A stretch of DNA of 61,000 nt from Symbiodinium natans (GCA_905221605.1 CAJNDS010000247.1:683138-744137); one strand, 5' to 3'; positions 43,637 to 54,239 are shown, counted from the first letter of the stretch. A program made the numbers and translations. Notes: a model not told the origin generated them from the letters alone.

Positions 43637-43680
43637 GGTTTAGGGTTTATTAGGGTTTAGGGTTTAGGGTTTAGGGTTTG
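43637..43680. repeat. TTTAGGG array directly after an exon
   Basis: Five units plus a TTTATTAGGG variant, starting within a few bases of the end of the recognisable module sequence. Confidence 0.93.
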
Positions 43681-43858
43681 CGGGTCATCGGACCAGCGTG
43701 ACACATTACGCGCTCTATATGATATGGGCTACGGTCCTTTCCGGTCCTTGTTTTATGGTTGCCGTACTATATAGGGGACCCCAAAAAGACCCTAATCCAG
43801 AGAACTACGCATACAGCGGCTTGTCACTCTTTGTACTTGCTGGGAGTCTCACAAGCAG

Positions 43859-43947
43859 GAACGTTCACGTGCACCTTTTCAGGAGTTGCGTGCTCTGCCC
43901 CGTTGGTGCTCGGGGCATCGAACCCCTCCTGCGTGGAAGGCCAGAAG
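43859..43947 (+). CDS. Exon, segments C+A of the Cys module
   Basis: After ACAAGCAG| the frame reads TFTCTFSGVACSAPLVLGAS then NPSCVEGQK, ending at AAG|GTCCAG. TFTC, C-x-AP and P-x-C-x-EG are all present. Confidence 0.78.
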
Positions 43948-44068
43948 GTCCAGGTCAAACCATCATCGCTCCCAATCCTGAACAGCGCGTCTATGTCTAA
44001 GGCTTTGGAGGCCGACAGGCGACAGGACAAGCACTGCTTATGTCCACAGGGCCCAGCAAGCTGCACCA

Positions 44069-44200
44069 ACCCTGAACCCTAAACCCGAAACCCTAAACTC
44101 CTAAACCCTAAACCCTAAACCCTGAACCCTGAACCCTGAACCCTGAACCCTGAACCCTGAACTCTGAACCCTGAACCCTGAACCCTGAACCCAAACCCGA
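44069..44200. repeat. CCCTAAA / CCCTGAA array
   Basis: Changes from CCCTAAA on the left to about twelve CCCTGAA units on the right. Confidence 0.94.
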
Positions 44201-44429
44201 AGCCCTGAAGGTGACGTCATCGTGCATGGCGGTGTGTGCACGGCCCGCTGTGGCGAGGCGCGTGTCTGCGAGTCTTTATTGTTGACCGCAACCAACTCCC
44301 CGGCCCAAAGAAGAAGCAGCCCTATGCTGAAGTGGGTGCTGCCGCAGGTGGATCCTAAATGGTAAAACTCACCCTTTTAAGATGTTGGAACCTTTGACGT
44401 GCTGACAAGCAAGCTCTTTTTGTATCCAT

Positions 44430-44475
44430 ATATACATATATATATATATATAAATATATAAATTTATTTATATCA
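44430..44475. repeat. TA-rich microsatellite
   Basis: TATATACATATATATA followed by AATATATAAATTTATTTATA. A second TA then TG repeat is at 44845-44890. Confidence 0.9.
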
Positions 44476-44664
44476 CTGTCATTGGTGAGTGTATACTTGT
44501 TTGGTTCCTTACTATGAACATTGTGTGGGTGTCTCAACTGAGCTTGTTACTTTTCATCCTTTCTGGCGCTCAGGCTTACACGAGACACGCTTGGCAACTG
44601 AAGTGGTGAAACCCTGAACCCTAACTGTCAAAACCCAAATCCGAATCCTAAACCCTGAGTCCCT

Positions 44665-44697
44665 AGGGTTTAGGGTTTAGGGTTTAGGGTTTAGGGT
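44665..44697. repeat. TTTAGGG array
   Basis: Five perfect units; the bases just left are CCCTAAA-like, so the orientation flips here. Confidence 0.92.
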
Positions 44698-44751
44698 AAA
44701 ACTCAGCCCAGCTGCCACTCATCAACCTTTCAAGCGAGAGGCGCTTTACAG

Positions 44752-44815
44752 GGCCACGGAGCCGACACTGCGCTGTGAGGCGAGTGAAAGTGGCAGCTGC
44801 GTTTCGGGGGCTTCG
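44752..44815 (+). CDS. Weak candidate exon, segment C
   Basis: After CTTTACAG|G the frame reads ATEPTLRCEASESGSCVSG. TLRC fits L-x-C; the remainder does not show the LTP-x-TF signature. Confidence 0.35.
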
Positions 44816-44848
44816 GGTTGAGTTATTTCTTTCTATACATACAAATAT

Positions 44849-44886
<38 letters not shown>

Positions 44887-45119
44887 CGTGTTTATGTATT
44901 TATGTATATATGTACCAAAGTATACATGAAGATCTGTAAAATGCCTGTATGCATATCAGCATATTGACAGTGCTGGCTTAGGGTTTTCTATGGGCTTGAA
45001 AGTGCTGGGGACATGTGCCTCCAGCCAACGAGGGTGCACCATTGCTACGTTGGAGTAGGATTTCCTGGAACTTTTAGTGCCCAAGATGCGCCGCAGACTC
45101 TCAGACACTACACCTGAGC

Positions 45120-45178
45120 AGGGTTTAGGGTTTAGGGTTCTATAGAGTTTACGGTTTAGGGTCTAGGGTTTAGGGCCC
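45120..45178. repeat. Degenerate TTTAGGG array
   Basis: TTTAGGG, TTCTATAGAG and TTTACGG variants, ending next to the exon at 45198. Confidence 0.88.
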
Positions 45179-45197
45179 GAAATCCTAAGCCCCGACA

Positions 45198-45290
45198 GCC
45201 TGAAGCCGCAAGTCTGGGAGGATGGCATCCTGACACCCAGCACCTTCGACTGTGCGCCGCCATGCTTTCTCAGCGAGGCAGCAAGGGTCG
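45198..45290 (+). CDS. Exon, segments C+A of the Cys module
   Basis: Reads DSLKPQVWEDGILTPSTFDC then APPCFLSEAARVGPG. EDG-x-LTPSTFDC is a perfect segment C apart from Trp in place of the first Cys. Confidence 0.73.
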
Positions 45291-45995
45291 GACCTGGGTT
45301 GGGCCATAGATACGCTGCGGAAGTCGACTGGATGAATTCTGATTCTCGCCTCAAAGCCCTGCACCCCCAAATCCAACACTTTCTTCGCAGAGCAGCATCC
45401 CAGCAGAAATTGTCCCGAAGCTCTAAAGCCCTTTACAGCGATTACAGCGTCAGCCTATGCTGCTCTTGCTTTGAGTGCAACTCGGTTGTGTTGACGAAGC
45501 GGCCGACTCTCGGCAGCCTTGGACCGTGCAAAATAACTACTTGGAGTTTGTTTGATCCGCTTGATCGCTGGAGAGGCTCCTGAGCAGGCCGCCTTGCCGC
45601 CGGAGCCCCAGGTTCAGTGTGTCACCAGAGATCCCGTGCCGCCGAGCCGATGTGTAGGGGGCGCACGTGGTTAGTTTAGGATATGTGTTCCGGCGGCTCC
45701 CAAACTGAAGCATGAATCTCATGCCCGCCGGCAATGTGATGGTCCTTAGGGCTCCCTCAACCATTCCCAGACCGAACATACCTCCAAGGCTGCCGCTTTG
45801 CGAGAGAAGTAAGTTTTTAAAGAAAAGAAGCTTCAACAGACTGTTGCAGGCAAGCGCAGTTGCCAGTGAGACAGCACAGGAGCCAAAGTAATTGCCAATA
45901 CAATCCGTAGAAACTTGATCCACTCTAATCCGTAGAAACTTTGTCCACTCTACTTAGATAGGGCCCCTTAAGCTTAGGGACTTATGCCTTCACAG

Positions 45996-46130
45996 GGGGC
46001 CCAGGCCTTCGAACCTGAGAAAACGCAGAAAATGAGGCCATGCGCCGAAGGGCTGTCGATCCTGCATGGGGCGACATGCACCTTCCGCTGCAACTTTGGC
46101 GACCTGGCGGGCGATTCATGCAATTTCATG
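45996..46130 (+). CDS. Exon, segments A/B of the Cys module
   Basis: After CCTTCACAG| the frame reads on to PCAEGLSILHGATCTFRCNF, then GDLAGDSC, ending at CATG|GTACAT. It contains C-AEG, I-x-HG-x2-C-T-x2-C-x2-G. One of the clearest copies. Confidence 0.8.
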
Positions 46131-46281
46131 GTACATGTGTTCATCTTTGATGAGGGTTGTGGGCAGCCTCTCTCTCTCTCTATTTAGACGTATAGATATA
46201 ATATATATATACATAGAGACGGAGACATGCGTGCATTGACATCAATGGTGATGGTGGTGCTTTGAATTGAAAAGTTTTTAG

Positions 46282-46400
46282 GGTCTACCCTGTTTGGCTG
46301 ACGGCTCTGTCAAGAACCTTCGCGATGCTCTCATACTCGGCATCGCTACCGGGTCAATTCTGATGCCAGGTCCCAGTCTGACGGAAAGTGCAAAGGCAAA
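46282..46400 (+). CDS. Decayed candidate exon, segments C and B
   Basis: Reads GLPCLADGSVKNLRDAL and later ILMPGPSLTESAKANAG. The latter aligns with LVMPGATCTTHCAAAG at 58301 with both cysteines replaced. Open frame, no stop. Confidence 0.38.
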
Positions 46401-46834
46401 CGCAGGAAACCGACATCCCTTGAACGCTCTGTTGGCCAGATACAGTTTTTCTCTGAACCTCGTGGTTTTCAACGGCAAAACGGTGTACTTGTTAAAGCAA
46501 AGCGAACTTCTTTTGGCTTCGGCTTCGATGGATGTCGGCCCATAAAGGCTACAGCAAAGGCTTCCAAAAGGGTTCAGTGAAGGATGTCAGCATGTGTATT
46601 CCGAAATCCTACAGCCCACACAAACCCACACACGGCGGAACTCCTAAAGCACCACACCCGAAAAGTTCCAAGCATTCAGGCTTGAGGAGGTCATGTACAC
46701 ATATATATATATAGATAGATATATACATACATATAAATATACAATATATACATATTTGAATATATAAGTTAAGACAAGATTACACCACCGAAGACCCCAA
46801 ACAGTCAAAGGCACGTCAAAGAAACAGTGGAGAC

Positions 46835-46927
46835 GACGGGAGACAAAGGGAGACGAAGGGAGACAAAGGGAAGCAAACGGAGACAAAGGGAGACAAAGGG
46901 AGACAAAGGGAGACAAAGGGAGACAAG
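46835..46927. repeat. GGGAGACAAA decamer array
   Basis: About nine units of AGGGAGACAA with GAAGCAAACG and GACGAAGG variants. AT-rich stretches flank both sides (46700-46770, 47020-47070). Confidence 0.95.
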
Positions 46928-47179
46928 GAGCCCAGGAACCCGGCAACAGTCCTCAGAATGTCGGCAATCCTTAAATGAATTTAGAACCCCAACAGTAGAC
47001 TGCTTGGGGAAAAATAGATAAATACATAAGTGTATACATACATATATACACATATATATATATACATTATGGGAGCTGTTCTAAACTCGCCTCTCCTGTG
47101 ATTGCAGCCGTGCCTAGCTTCACACTCGTAGTCTAGGGTCCGCTCGGGTTTCCAGGCTTCGAGCCTCAGCCGCCCTCGG

Positions 47180-47235
47180 CACGGTGCGAAAGGTGGCCTG
47201 TCAGCATACCTGTGCCGTTTGGGGGATTAGGGTTT
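47180..47235 (+). CDS. Candidate exon, segment B of the Cys module
   Basis: Reads GTVRKVACQHTCAVWG: C-QHT-C-x3-G. The HG pair is absent. Runs directly into the TTTAGGG array at 47224. Confidence 0.42.
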
Positions 47236-47260
47236 AGGGTTTAGGGTTTAGGGTTAGGGG
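47224..47260. repeat. TTTAGGG array
   Basis: Four units, ending as TTAGGGGGTTTGGGGGG. Confidence 0.92.
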
Positions 47261-47509
47261 GTTTGGGGGGTCCCTGCACTCTGAGACCATTCTGGGCCTC
47301 CCAAGGGCCCTGGCTCTCCATCATTCGGGGTCTCGGATAGTTGCGCCACGAACGGGTTTTGAGGTGTGAGGGCTCGGGGAATCAGAAGCCCATGGATCTG
47401 GGACCTGGCATGAATGTCCACAGCATGTCTGGGTTTTGGGCTAGGGTTGATCTAGATAGTAGAATATAAGATCTAAAGTCTAATGTATCTGTATATATGT
47501 ATATATGTA

Positions 47510-47715
47510 CAGCATATATATATATATATATATAATATACTATATAGTATATTATACTATAATATGGTATAATAGTATAAACTAGTATAATATGGTATAA
47601 TATAGTATAATATCGTAAATATAGAATAATACAGTACAATATAGAATATTATTTTATAATATAGTATAATATAGTATAATCTAGTTTAATATAGTAGAAT
47701 ATAGTATAATATAGT
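47510..47715. repeat. TATAGTATAA AT-rich repeat
   Basis: TATA run followed by about fifteen TATAGTATAA / TATGGTATAA variants. Short minus-strand frames rich in Tyr and Ile arise from it and are not genes. Confidence 0.93.
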
Positions 47716-48212
47716 ATGAGATCCTTCATCCTTCGGGTCGCCCCGGCTTTCAATTCTGGGCCCAGGGGTCGTTTTACAACATCGGCTGCAAGCGGGAACG
47801 CCTTCGCTTGCGTGCAGGTGGCCCAGGACAGTTGTTTTTTTTGCTTCCTGATGCGGCAGCTGTCCATCCGCAGATTTATACTCGGTATTTTCGTGCAGAT
47901 CGCCCGAGACCCTAGGCCCTAAGCCCCAAAGTCTAAACTCTAAACTACAAGTGCAGAAGGCCTTTGGGCGCAAAAGTCTTCAGACTTACCTGCTCAGAAA
48001 CAAAGGTTTGAGGGATTCGATTCGGGGTCAGGGTATGGAAAGATTGAGGTTGTGCCGAGAATGAGGCTGCATGTACATGTTGTCTTGGGATGAGATCAGT
48101 CAGTCGTAACTGCGGTAGCAGCAAGGTTGGTCCGTCTCTACTCTGGCCACCCGCGACATTTTTATGCTGCGCATGTAAAACTTCTCAGTCTGAAAGCAGC
48201 TGCCACCGAACC

Positions 48213-48300
48213 GGGGTGGCCTGCTTAAGCCCACCCGAGAGTAGTGCCAGCAGCGGTCAGCTACAGGCACATGGTGCATGTTATGCCCGCCTTCATAATA
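48213..48300 (+). CDS. Candidate exon, segments A/B of the Cys module
   Basis: Reads ACLSPPESSASSGQLQAHGA then CYARL. C-x2-P, a Ser/Ala core and HG-x-C are in register; the second Cys of B is Leu. Confidence 0.42.
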
Positions 48301-48436
48301 TGTATACACAGAGTGTGTAGACATGTCTACATGTTGTTCATGGCTCGCGCTCCTTTCTGTCTCTCACACACTCTGTCTATGTCACTCTGGGGCACCTTTC
48401 GCATGCCATCACATGCCCATGCTTGGCTTGCTTGCA

Positions 48437-48620
48437 GGTATGTTTGGGGCTAGATGCACGTTACCAGTCCATGAAGCTCTTTAGAAAAAAGCCTCCGAGC
48501 CCTCTGAACACCGAAACAAGAACACACAGACAAACACGCATCCCACGCCCGGTCTCTCATGGGCCCCGTTGTTCGCTGAGAGGACTGCGTGGCTCCCAGT
48601 ACGGCCTTCCACCTCGGCAC
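48437..48620 (+). CDS. Weak candidate exons, segment B
   Basis: Two short readings: GMFGARCTLPV directly after GCTTGCTTGCAG| (48437), and VSHGPRCSLRGLRGS (about 48560-48605). Both have the G-x-RC core and the second the SHG turn, but both lack the second Cys. Confidence 0.3.
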
Positions 48621-49154
48621 CGTGGGCCCGACTTCAGTGGCTGCGTGGTGGTTTGTCGGGGGGCTTGCGTCTAGGTGAGGGGGTACCCTTTTCAGAGAAG
48701 TGTTTACTTTCCGTTTTCATAATGTGGCTACTGGGAGTTTATCTTGGATGGAGAGTGCAGACAACAACACTAGACCCTGCAAAACTTCGCAGGCATTGGC
48801 TACATTGCCGCTCCCGGCGAGCTGTGTGATCAGATGGTCGGAGCGGTGGCCCACAGCAAGGCCAGTGTCTACACTTGCATTCAGGAAGTGGCCCCAAACC
48901 CTACCCTATGGATCAGTCGGGTCTGGTCCCTAGTTGCAGCAGTTGTATACGCCCTCTTATCAACCTGGCCCGGCCCCTCCAATGCCTCATCCCAAAGGCC
49001 CTAGACCTAGCCCAAAGCTCATAAGCCTCTTTGTGGTGGATTGGTGGATGAGTTTAGTCCTTACGTCACAGGACGGAGACGAGAGACGGGCAATGTGGAG
49101 TAAAGAAGTGCCCAGAAGAGGGTCTTCGGCTTAAAGCCCTCTAGTCTCTAACCT

Positions 49155-49312
49155 TCGTTCGAATTTTAGATCAAGAGTTCGAACTTGGGGTTCAAATGTT
49201 CGAACAGAGTTCGAACAGCGAATTCCCGAACCCAGCTTTCGAACATAGAGAGTTTCCGAACGCAGGGTCCAAACTACTTCAAACACAGGGAGTTCCCGAA
49301 CCCAAGGTTTTT
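49155..49312. repeat. Cluster of GTTCGAAC-type palindromes
   Basis: GTTCGAAC or TTCGAA appears six times, with ACCCAAG or CCCGAACCC linkers, in 150 bp. The spacing is irregular. No coding frame is attached. Confidence 0.7.
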
Positions 49313-49369
49313 ACACTCCAAACACCCCAAGCTCCGAGCCGAAACTTCGCCGGGGTTGTTCTTGCAGAA

Positions 49370-49396
49370 GTTTAGGGTTTAGGGTTTAGGGTTATG
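49370..49396. repeat. TTTAGGG array just before an exon
   Basis: Three and a half units ending 21 bases before the acceptor of the exon at 49418. Confidence 0.9.
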
Positions 49397-49417
49397 AGGC
49401 CCGAACCGGACCCCCAG

Positions 49418-49510
49418 TGTTGCCAGGACTGCCGTGGCGTCTGCCCTCGAGCGGGTTACACGCCGAGCCCTACGGCCCTGCCAGCTCCTCAGTGTTTTGG
49501 CACTTCTATC
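49418..49510 (+). CDS. Exon, segments B/C of the Cys module
   Basis: After GGACCCCCAG| the frame reads CCQDCRGVCPRAGYTPSPTA then LPAPQCFG. GYTPS is the consensus junction of B and C, and the final Cys-x-G fits the C start. Confidence 0.73.
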
Positions 49511-50107
49511 CGTTTTGTATCGAACCGCCACTACAGTGGCGATAGTATATGCGCGCATGTGTGAAGATGTGGAGATGTACGCTGTTGAGTCTGACGAGAG
49601 ATCCACGATCAACGCTTGCGCTCAACTGCCGCATTTATTGCACTTGCTATGTTTGCCGGTATGTGAGAATGCCACGCAATCGCAAAACAAGTCATCTGGT
49701 CTCTCGGTTTGTCATGGCCGAAACGCCATAAGCCTAAACTAACAGACAATGACAGCCACCTGTAGGACAACAGTCATATCATGAAGATACTATACTCAGA
49801 AGGCTTCAGCCTGATTGAGCGCCATAAAACCTGTCAGAGTACTTCGGCGATACTCCACTATGTGTACTATACTATGCCACTATGCAATATTGTACATTGT
49901 AGTTTGCTGTACTATACGAGATTATACCATATCATACTACATGATACGATATTCTACATAAATTCTACTCTGTTTTGCTGTCTATCTATGATCAAAAACA
50001 CAAACAATTTTCCGGCCCCAGATCAGCTGCGGTCCCAGGTCTTGCTCCGACGGGGTACTTTCGCCTGAAAGCTTCACCTGCGGCCGCTCTTGTGATTGGC
50101 CTGCAGC

Positions 50108-50220
50108 AAATGGGCGTTTACGAAAACAGGGGGCCCCTAAAATGCCCCCGTAAATGGTAGGATTCCTTTATGATAAGGACCCCACAAAGGTACCCCTAAT
50201 TTCAGAAACTCCCAAATAGT
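50108..50220. mobile_element. Family C element, copy 3
   Basis: Left AATGGGCGTTTACGAAAACA and right (inverse ATTTGGGAGTTTCTGAAATT) pair, with GGGGCCCC/GGTACCCC cores as in copy 1. Confidence 0.55.
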
Positions 50221-50735
50221 CTAGGAGCCCCCTCGCATCCTTGCCTCCCACACCTGTCTCCACACGCCGATGTTGACTCATTCAGTACTACCCACTCAGA
50301 CCTCGCCATCCCAGCCTCACCTTTTTCCGGGACAACTGACTAGGATGGCCCGACTGAGGGTCTGCAAGCCATACGTTAAGATGCAGAGCCCAAGCGTGAC
50401 TCAAGGCACCGCCGCTCCCCTGGCCGACGTGCAGTTTTCGAATCCCTCAGGCTTTTTGGCTTGCATTTCCATTGTGCAAGGAAGCGCAATCTTGCTCAAT
50501 ACCCCCGTGATCGATAGCTTAGGCTTAGATCAACTTAGATCATTTAGATCCCCAGACTTGCGACTGGACGGGCACCGCAGACTCCCAATGGTTGTTCAAT
50601 GACTTTTCATCTGCTCATGACTGGTGGGACATGCTCTTGACATTTTTCCCGAGACGGCGAGTGCGCTTCTTCACACACCGGCTGCTCCCATGCCCCCACT
50701 TCCCCCTCCCCGCTGCCCCCCGCTCCAGCGCTCCA

Positions 50736-50880
50736 GGAGCTTGCGAGGAGGGTGAGGAGATCGGACACAGCCTTCGTTGCACTACGCCCATTGGCAGCTC
50801 ATACAATCGACATTCAAGCATGGCGGCGACATGTCCGGCGTACAGCTACGAACAAGGGACCTTGGCGTCGCTCACTGTTG
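50736..50880 (+). CDS. Exon region, segments A/B and C of the Cys module
   Basis: Reads GACEEGEEIGHSLRCTTPIG; CEEG, I-x-H and C-T are in register with 45996. Further on, AATCPAYSYEQGTLASLTV resembles segment C (C...G-x-L-x-S-x-T). The two may be separate exons. Confidence 0.55.
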
Positions 50881-51153
50881 TCCCTTGAAGAAATCCTCTG
50901 CAGCAGGGGATGTGAAGATGGGTTCAGGGTTTAGGGTTTAGGGCGGAAGTTTCCGTCCGACTGGCACAGGCTCGAGATTCTAGATGTGGGGTCGATGGTG
51001 GTTGCAGCTAAGGGCTAGTTGGAGCTCAGGGCTTCAGAATTTGGGCCTTCTTGCGGGTTGTCGAAGGCCCTCGTGGCTTAGGACTCCGGAGATCAGTAAA
51101 AACCTCTGGGATCCCAGGAAGCCAGAAGCCCTTCGGAGCCACGTTCAAATAGC

Positions 51154-51230
51154 CCTAAACCCTAAACCGTAAACCCTAAACCCTAAACCCTAAACCCTAA
51201 ACCCCAAACCCTAAACCCCAAACCTTCTAA
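51154..51230. repeat. CCCTAAA array
   Basis: About ten units with CCCCAAA and CCGTAAA variants, ending just before the acceptor of the exon at 51239. Confidence 0.93.
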
Positions 51231-51238
51231 GATCGAGG

Positions 51239-51320
51239 TCTTGCTCTGCTGGCTACGTGCCGTCGGTGGGCAGCCTGGAGTGCTATGACTCTTGGACTGG
51301 ACACCGGTACTCTGAGCCCA
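51239..51320 (+). CDS. Exon, segments B/C of the Cys module
   Basis: After AAGATCGAG| the frame reads SCSAGYVPSVGSLECYDSWT: C-SAG-Y-x-PS-x3-L-x-C. Spacing between the two cysteines equals that of 53483. Confidence 0.73.
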
Positions 51321-51344
51321 AAAAACTGCAAGAACCCGACAAGG

Positions 51345-51362
51345 GCGGGGGGGGGGGGGGTT
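51345..51362. repeat. Homopolymer G run
   Basis: About fifteen G following AAGGGC, downstream of the exon at 51239. Confidence 0.9.
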
Positions 51363-51547
51363 TCCGGTGTTGCAGATCAGACTGAGCGGCAAGAAATGAA
51401 CCATCCTTTGGTCATGTTCACGAAGCTCTCATGACTACATCCTTAACGAACCTTAATCCCCTCCCTGCAAGCTTAGCTCCCTGAATGAGCTCACTTGGGC
51501 ACTTCTCGAGGATGGGGCGCTCTCGCCGCCAAGCTTTGAGTGCAGGC

Positions 51548-51710
51548 TCGCTCTCTCTCTCTCTCTCCCCCTCTGTGTGTGTGTGAGAGAGAGAGTGCGC
51601 GTGTGTGTGTGTGTGTCTGCGGGTGCAAGTGTGTATGTTTATGTATGCGTGTGTATATGTGTATGTATGGGTGGTATGTATATTCATGTTCAGGTGTATG
51701 TGCACGTGCA
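51548..51710. repeat. CT, GT and TATG microsatellites
   Basis: CTCTCTCT, then TGTGTGTG with GAGAGAGA, then TATGTGTATG words. Confidence 0.92.
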
Positions 51711-51956
51711 TGTGTACTTTGTATGACGTATGTGGTACAATCTAATGTGGTTAAATGTAGCGGACTGGAATCCAATTTAATGCAGCATCGCGGAAAGGAA
51801 AGGCTTGGAACGGGTACTGTGATGCATTGCAATGCAATGAATCAGTGCATGTGTGCATGCATCTTGAACTGAAAGCCCGATCCTTCGTATTGAAAACCAC
51901 ATTCGACCTCACCACCTTCTAGCACTGGGGATCTTATTATGATACGGATCCCTGCA

Positions 51957-52033
51957 TATATATTATGTTATATTATATTATATTATATTTTCTTATATTA
52001 TATTTTCTTAAATTATATTATATTACATTAGAT

Positions 52034-52068
<35 letters not shown>

Positions 52069-52072
52069 TTTT
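51957..52072. repeat. TTATATTA / TA microsatellite
   Basis: TTATATTATA and TTTTCTTATATT words, then two TA runs. Confidence 0.92.
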
Positions 52073-52240
52073 GCCTAACTTTCGTGGGCCCCCCCACTCA
52101 ACCCCTCCCCCCACCCCCCGCCCCTCCCCAAGAACCCGCAGGCGTTTCCTTCTCGGCTGTCCTTCGCCCAGCGCTGGAGACGGTGCCCTGACGCCCAGCT
52201 GTGCGGAGGCCTCTTGGGCACTGGGCACTTGAAGGCTTTA

Positions 52241-52325
52241 CTACTTGGGGGTTCATGGTACTTTTCCCCCAATTATATCTGTACTTATGACCCAATTGCC
52301 AACTAGTACCATGAACCTCCATTTG
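52241..52325. mobile_element. Family D element, short copy 2
   Basis: Arms ACTTGGGGGTTCATGGTACT and (inverse) AAATGGAGGTTCATGGTACT. 85 bp, about half the length of copy 1. Confidence 0.65.
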
Positions 52326-52852
52326 AACCTGCTCTCAGCCCCAGAAAGCAGCATGCCACAGGCAGGCTAGATCAGGCCTGCAACTGCAAGAAGCAACTTT
52401 TGGCCACTAAGCAGAACAACGTGAGATGACGATGCAGGCGCGTCTAGAACCCTTAGTGCCCTATGAGCTCCTAAGTCCCAAACCAAAACTTCTAAAGCCG
52501 TAGAAGCTTGACACCGCCCACAGCTGCAGCCGAACGCAGGGCAGCTTCATCGCTGAGGGTTCGACTTGTACCGTGCGCTGTGAGGACTGCTCCACTAAGG
52601 GGAGGTCTCGGGAGTCAGGCTGTACGGGAGTTTTGGTGTCGCTTTTGTTGGGGTTCCTAGGGGGGTTTCGGGTTGCAAGTGTTGGGCTTTTGGTGTCTCT
52701 AGGGAGCTGCAAAGCTAGGCTCCCAAAACAAGTTGTAAGGCATGTATGTCTGTTGGTGGTGGGATGACGACGATCAAAGGCTTCCGTCGGTTTGGCTGGC
52801 TTCAGCGAAACGCCAGGAGGCTTGTTTTTTTCCATGAGATTTGTTTTGCAGG

Positions 52853-52915
52853 GGGATGCACAACACATGCTACGAGCACAATTTACAACCACCCACCCAC
52901 GGGCCTCGCACTTGC
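52853..52915 (+). CDS. Candidate exon, segment B of the Cys module
   Basis: After TTTGTTTTGCAG| the frame reads GGCTTHATSTIYNHPPTG. GG-C-TTH is as at 58301; the second Cys is Ala. The same open frame continues to the C+A exon at 53061 and includes PAQLRCEGQ near 52985, a possible segment C start. Confidence 0.5.
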
Positions 52916-53060
52916 GAAGTCTGCCCCATGTCCTGGAGCCAACCGGACCCCCTCATCCCAGGAGGCATTCGTGCCAGAGCCCGCGCAGTTGCGCTGTGAG
53001 GGCCAGGCGCAGCGTGTTTGCCGACCCGCGCTGCTCTCTGCCATGGCGTTGCTCCGTCAG

Positions 53061-53120
53061 GCATTGACGCCGGGGAGCTTCGATTGCCTGCAGGGCTGCC
53101 AGCTTGCGGGGCTGACACCA
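53061..53120 (+). CDS. Exon, segments C+A of the Cys module
   Basis: After GCTCCGTCAG| the frame reads ALTPGSFDCLQGCQLAGLTP. LTP-x-SFDC ends segment C; C-x4-C follows as in the copies at 24263, 42646 and 53720. Confidence 0.73.
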
Positions 53121-53482
53121 CGAGGCAGGGCTGAAAAATCGGAGATGCTGAGTTCAAGTTCAGCCTACACTTGATATGCCTGAATTCTCAACCCTTTGCA
53201 GCTTCAAAAGGCCCTTGAAAATCTGCCTGGACTTTTTTAGGTGGCAGCTGCCTCGAGGGAACCTCGGTGAGACATGGCCAGGGCTGCACCGCGTACTGCG
53301 CAGCGCCTCGGCCCCCTGAGAGCTGCGACGCCTTCGAAAGGTTGGGGCTGAAGGGTTCTCGGGGAGCTTTGGCATCCCTGGTAAAGCAAGATCTTAACCT
53401 TAGGCTGTAGACTATAGACTTTGACACTATATAGACTATAGGGCTCCTAGAGCTAGAAGATCTGCATGCGGATCTGCTCAAG

Positions 53483-53577
53483 GTTGGCTATGCGCCATCG
53501 GTGCCCTTCCTCTCATGCAGCCGAGGCAGGGGCTCTCGTCGTAGGTTGTGGCTTTGGGTCGACTGTAAAGCCTAGCA
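53483..53577 (+). CDS. Exon, segments B/C of the Cys module
   Basis: After TGCTCAAG| the frame reads VGYAPSVPFLSCSRGRGSRR and continues to WVDCKA and a stop near 53575. GY-x-PS-x3-LSC is a perfect junction. Confidence 0.73.
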
Positions 53578-53605
53578 ACGCAGCAGGTGGTGCTGCGAAT
53601 TTCAC

Positions 53606-53695
53606 CCTAAACCCGAAACCCTGAACCCTGAACCCTAAACCCTAAACCCTGAACACCTGAACCCTAAACCCTAAACCCTAAGCCCTAAGCCCTAA
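53606..53695. repeat. CCCTAAA / CCCTGAA array
   Basis: Eleven or so units of alternating CCCTAAA, CCCTGAA and CCCTAAG. Confidence 0.93.
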
Positions 53696-53719
53696 GCCAT
53701 GAAGCCCAAGCTTCGGAAG

Positions 53720-53800
53720 GCATGCTAACGCCCACCAGCTTCGACTGCCTTCGCATTTGCACCGCCGTGATCGGCGCGGGCCCCAGCCTGGGCCATCATG
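53720..53800 (+). CDS. Exon, segments C+A of the Cys module
   Basis: After CTTCGGAAG|GC the frame reads MLTPTSFDCLRICTAVIGAG. LTP-x-SFDC matches the copy at 53061 closely (LTPGSFDC), only 650 bp away, suggesting a recent local duplication. Confidence 0.72.
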
Positions 53801-53831
53801 GGCTTTGGGCCGCAGGGGTTCATGGGGTCCT

Positions 53832-53895
53832 GGGTTTAGGGTTTAGGGTTTAGGGTTTAGGGTTTAGGGTTTAGGGTTTAGGGTTTAGGGGTTTA
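53832..53895. repeat. TTTAGGG array
   Basis: Nine perfect units, inverse to the array at 53606. The exon at 53720 lies between the two. Confidence 0.95.
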
Positions 53896-54099
53896 AGTGG
53901 CACCTATGATTCTTGGTTTGTAGAACATAAGGGCTTGATGCTTGAGGGGCGCCAACGAATTCCAGCTCAAGCTCCACGCTGTTAGATCAGTGTGTCCTTC
54001 GGGGTCTTTAATGTGAGGAGAGGCAAGGTTATCCTGGCTTTCGGTTTCGGGACTTGAGTCTTAGAGTCTTGGAGTCTTAGGGTTCTTGGGGCTCGGATT

Positions 54100-54135
54100 T
54101 AGGAGGTTTAGGGTTTTGGGTTTAGGGTTTCGGCT
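54100..54135. repeat. Degenerate TTTAGGG words
   Basis: TTTAGGGTTTTGGGTTTAGGG with flanking TTAGGAGG variants. Confidence 0.8.
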
Positions 54136-54239
54136 GATCATGCAGGCACTGTGGCTCTGTACCCCTCGCTGTCTCCAGACTGGCCAGCGCCTGGGCCAAG
54201 CAAGCGGCAGACATCAGCTCCCTACCAGTAGAAGTGTGA

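Noticed and set aside
6859-49700. Numerous isolated C-x3-C readings (for example near 9110, 18930, 26880, 30175, 45455, 49640)
   Set aside because: By chance alone several dozen C-x3-C pairs are expected per strand in 61 kb. Without HG, GY-x-PS or a good acceptor they were not called.
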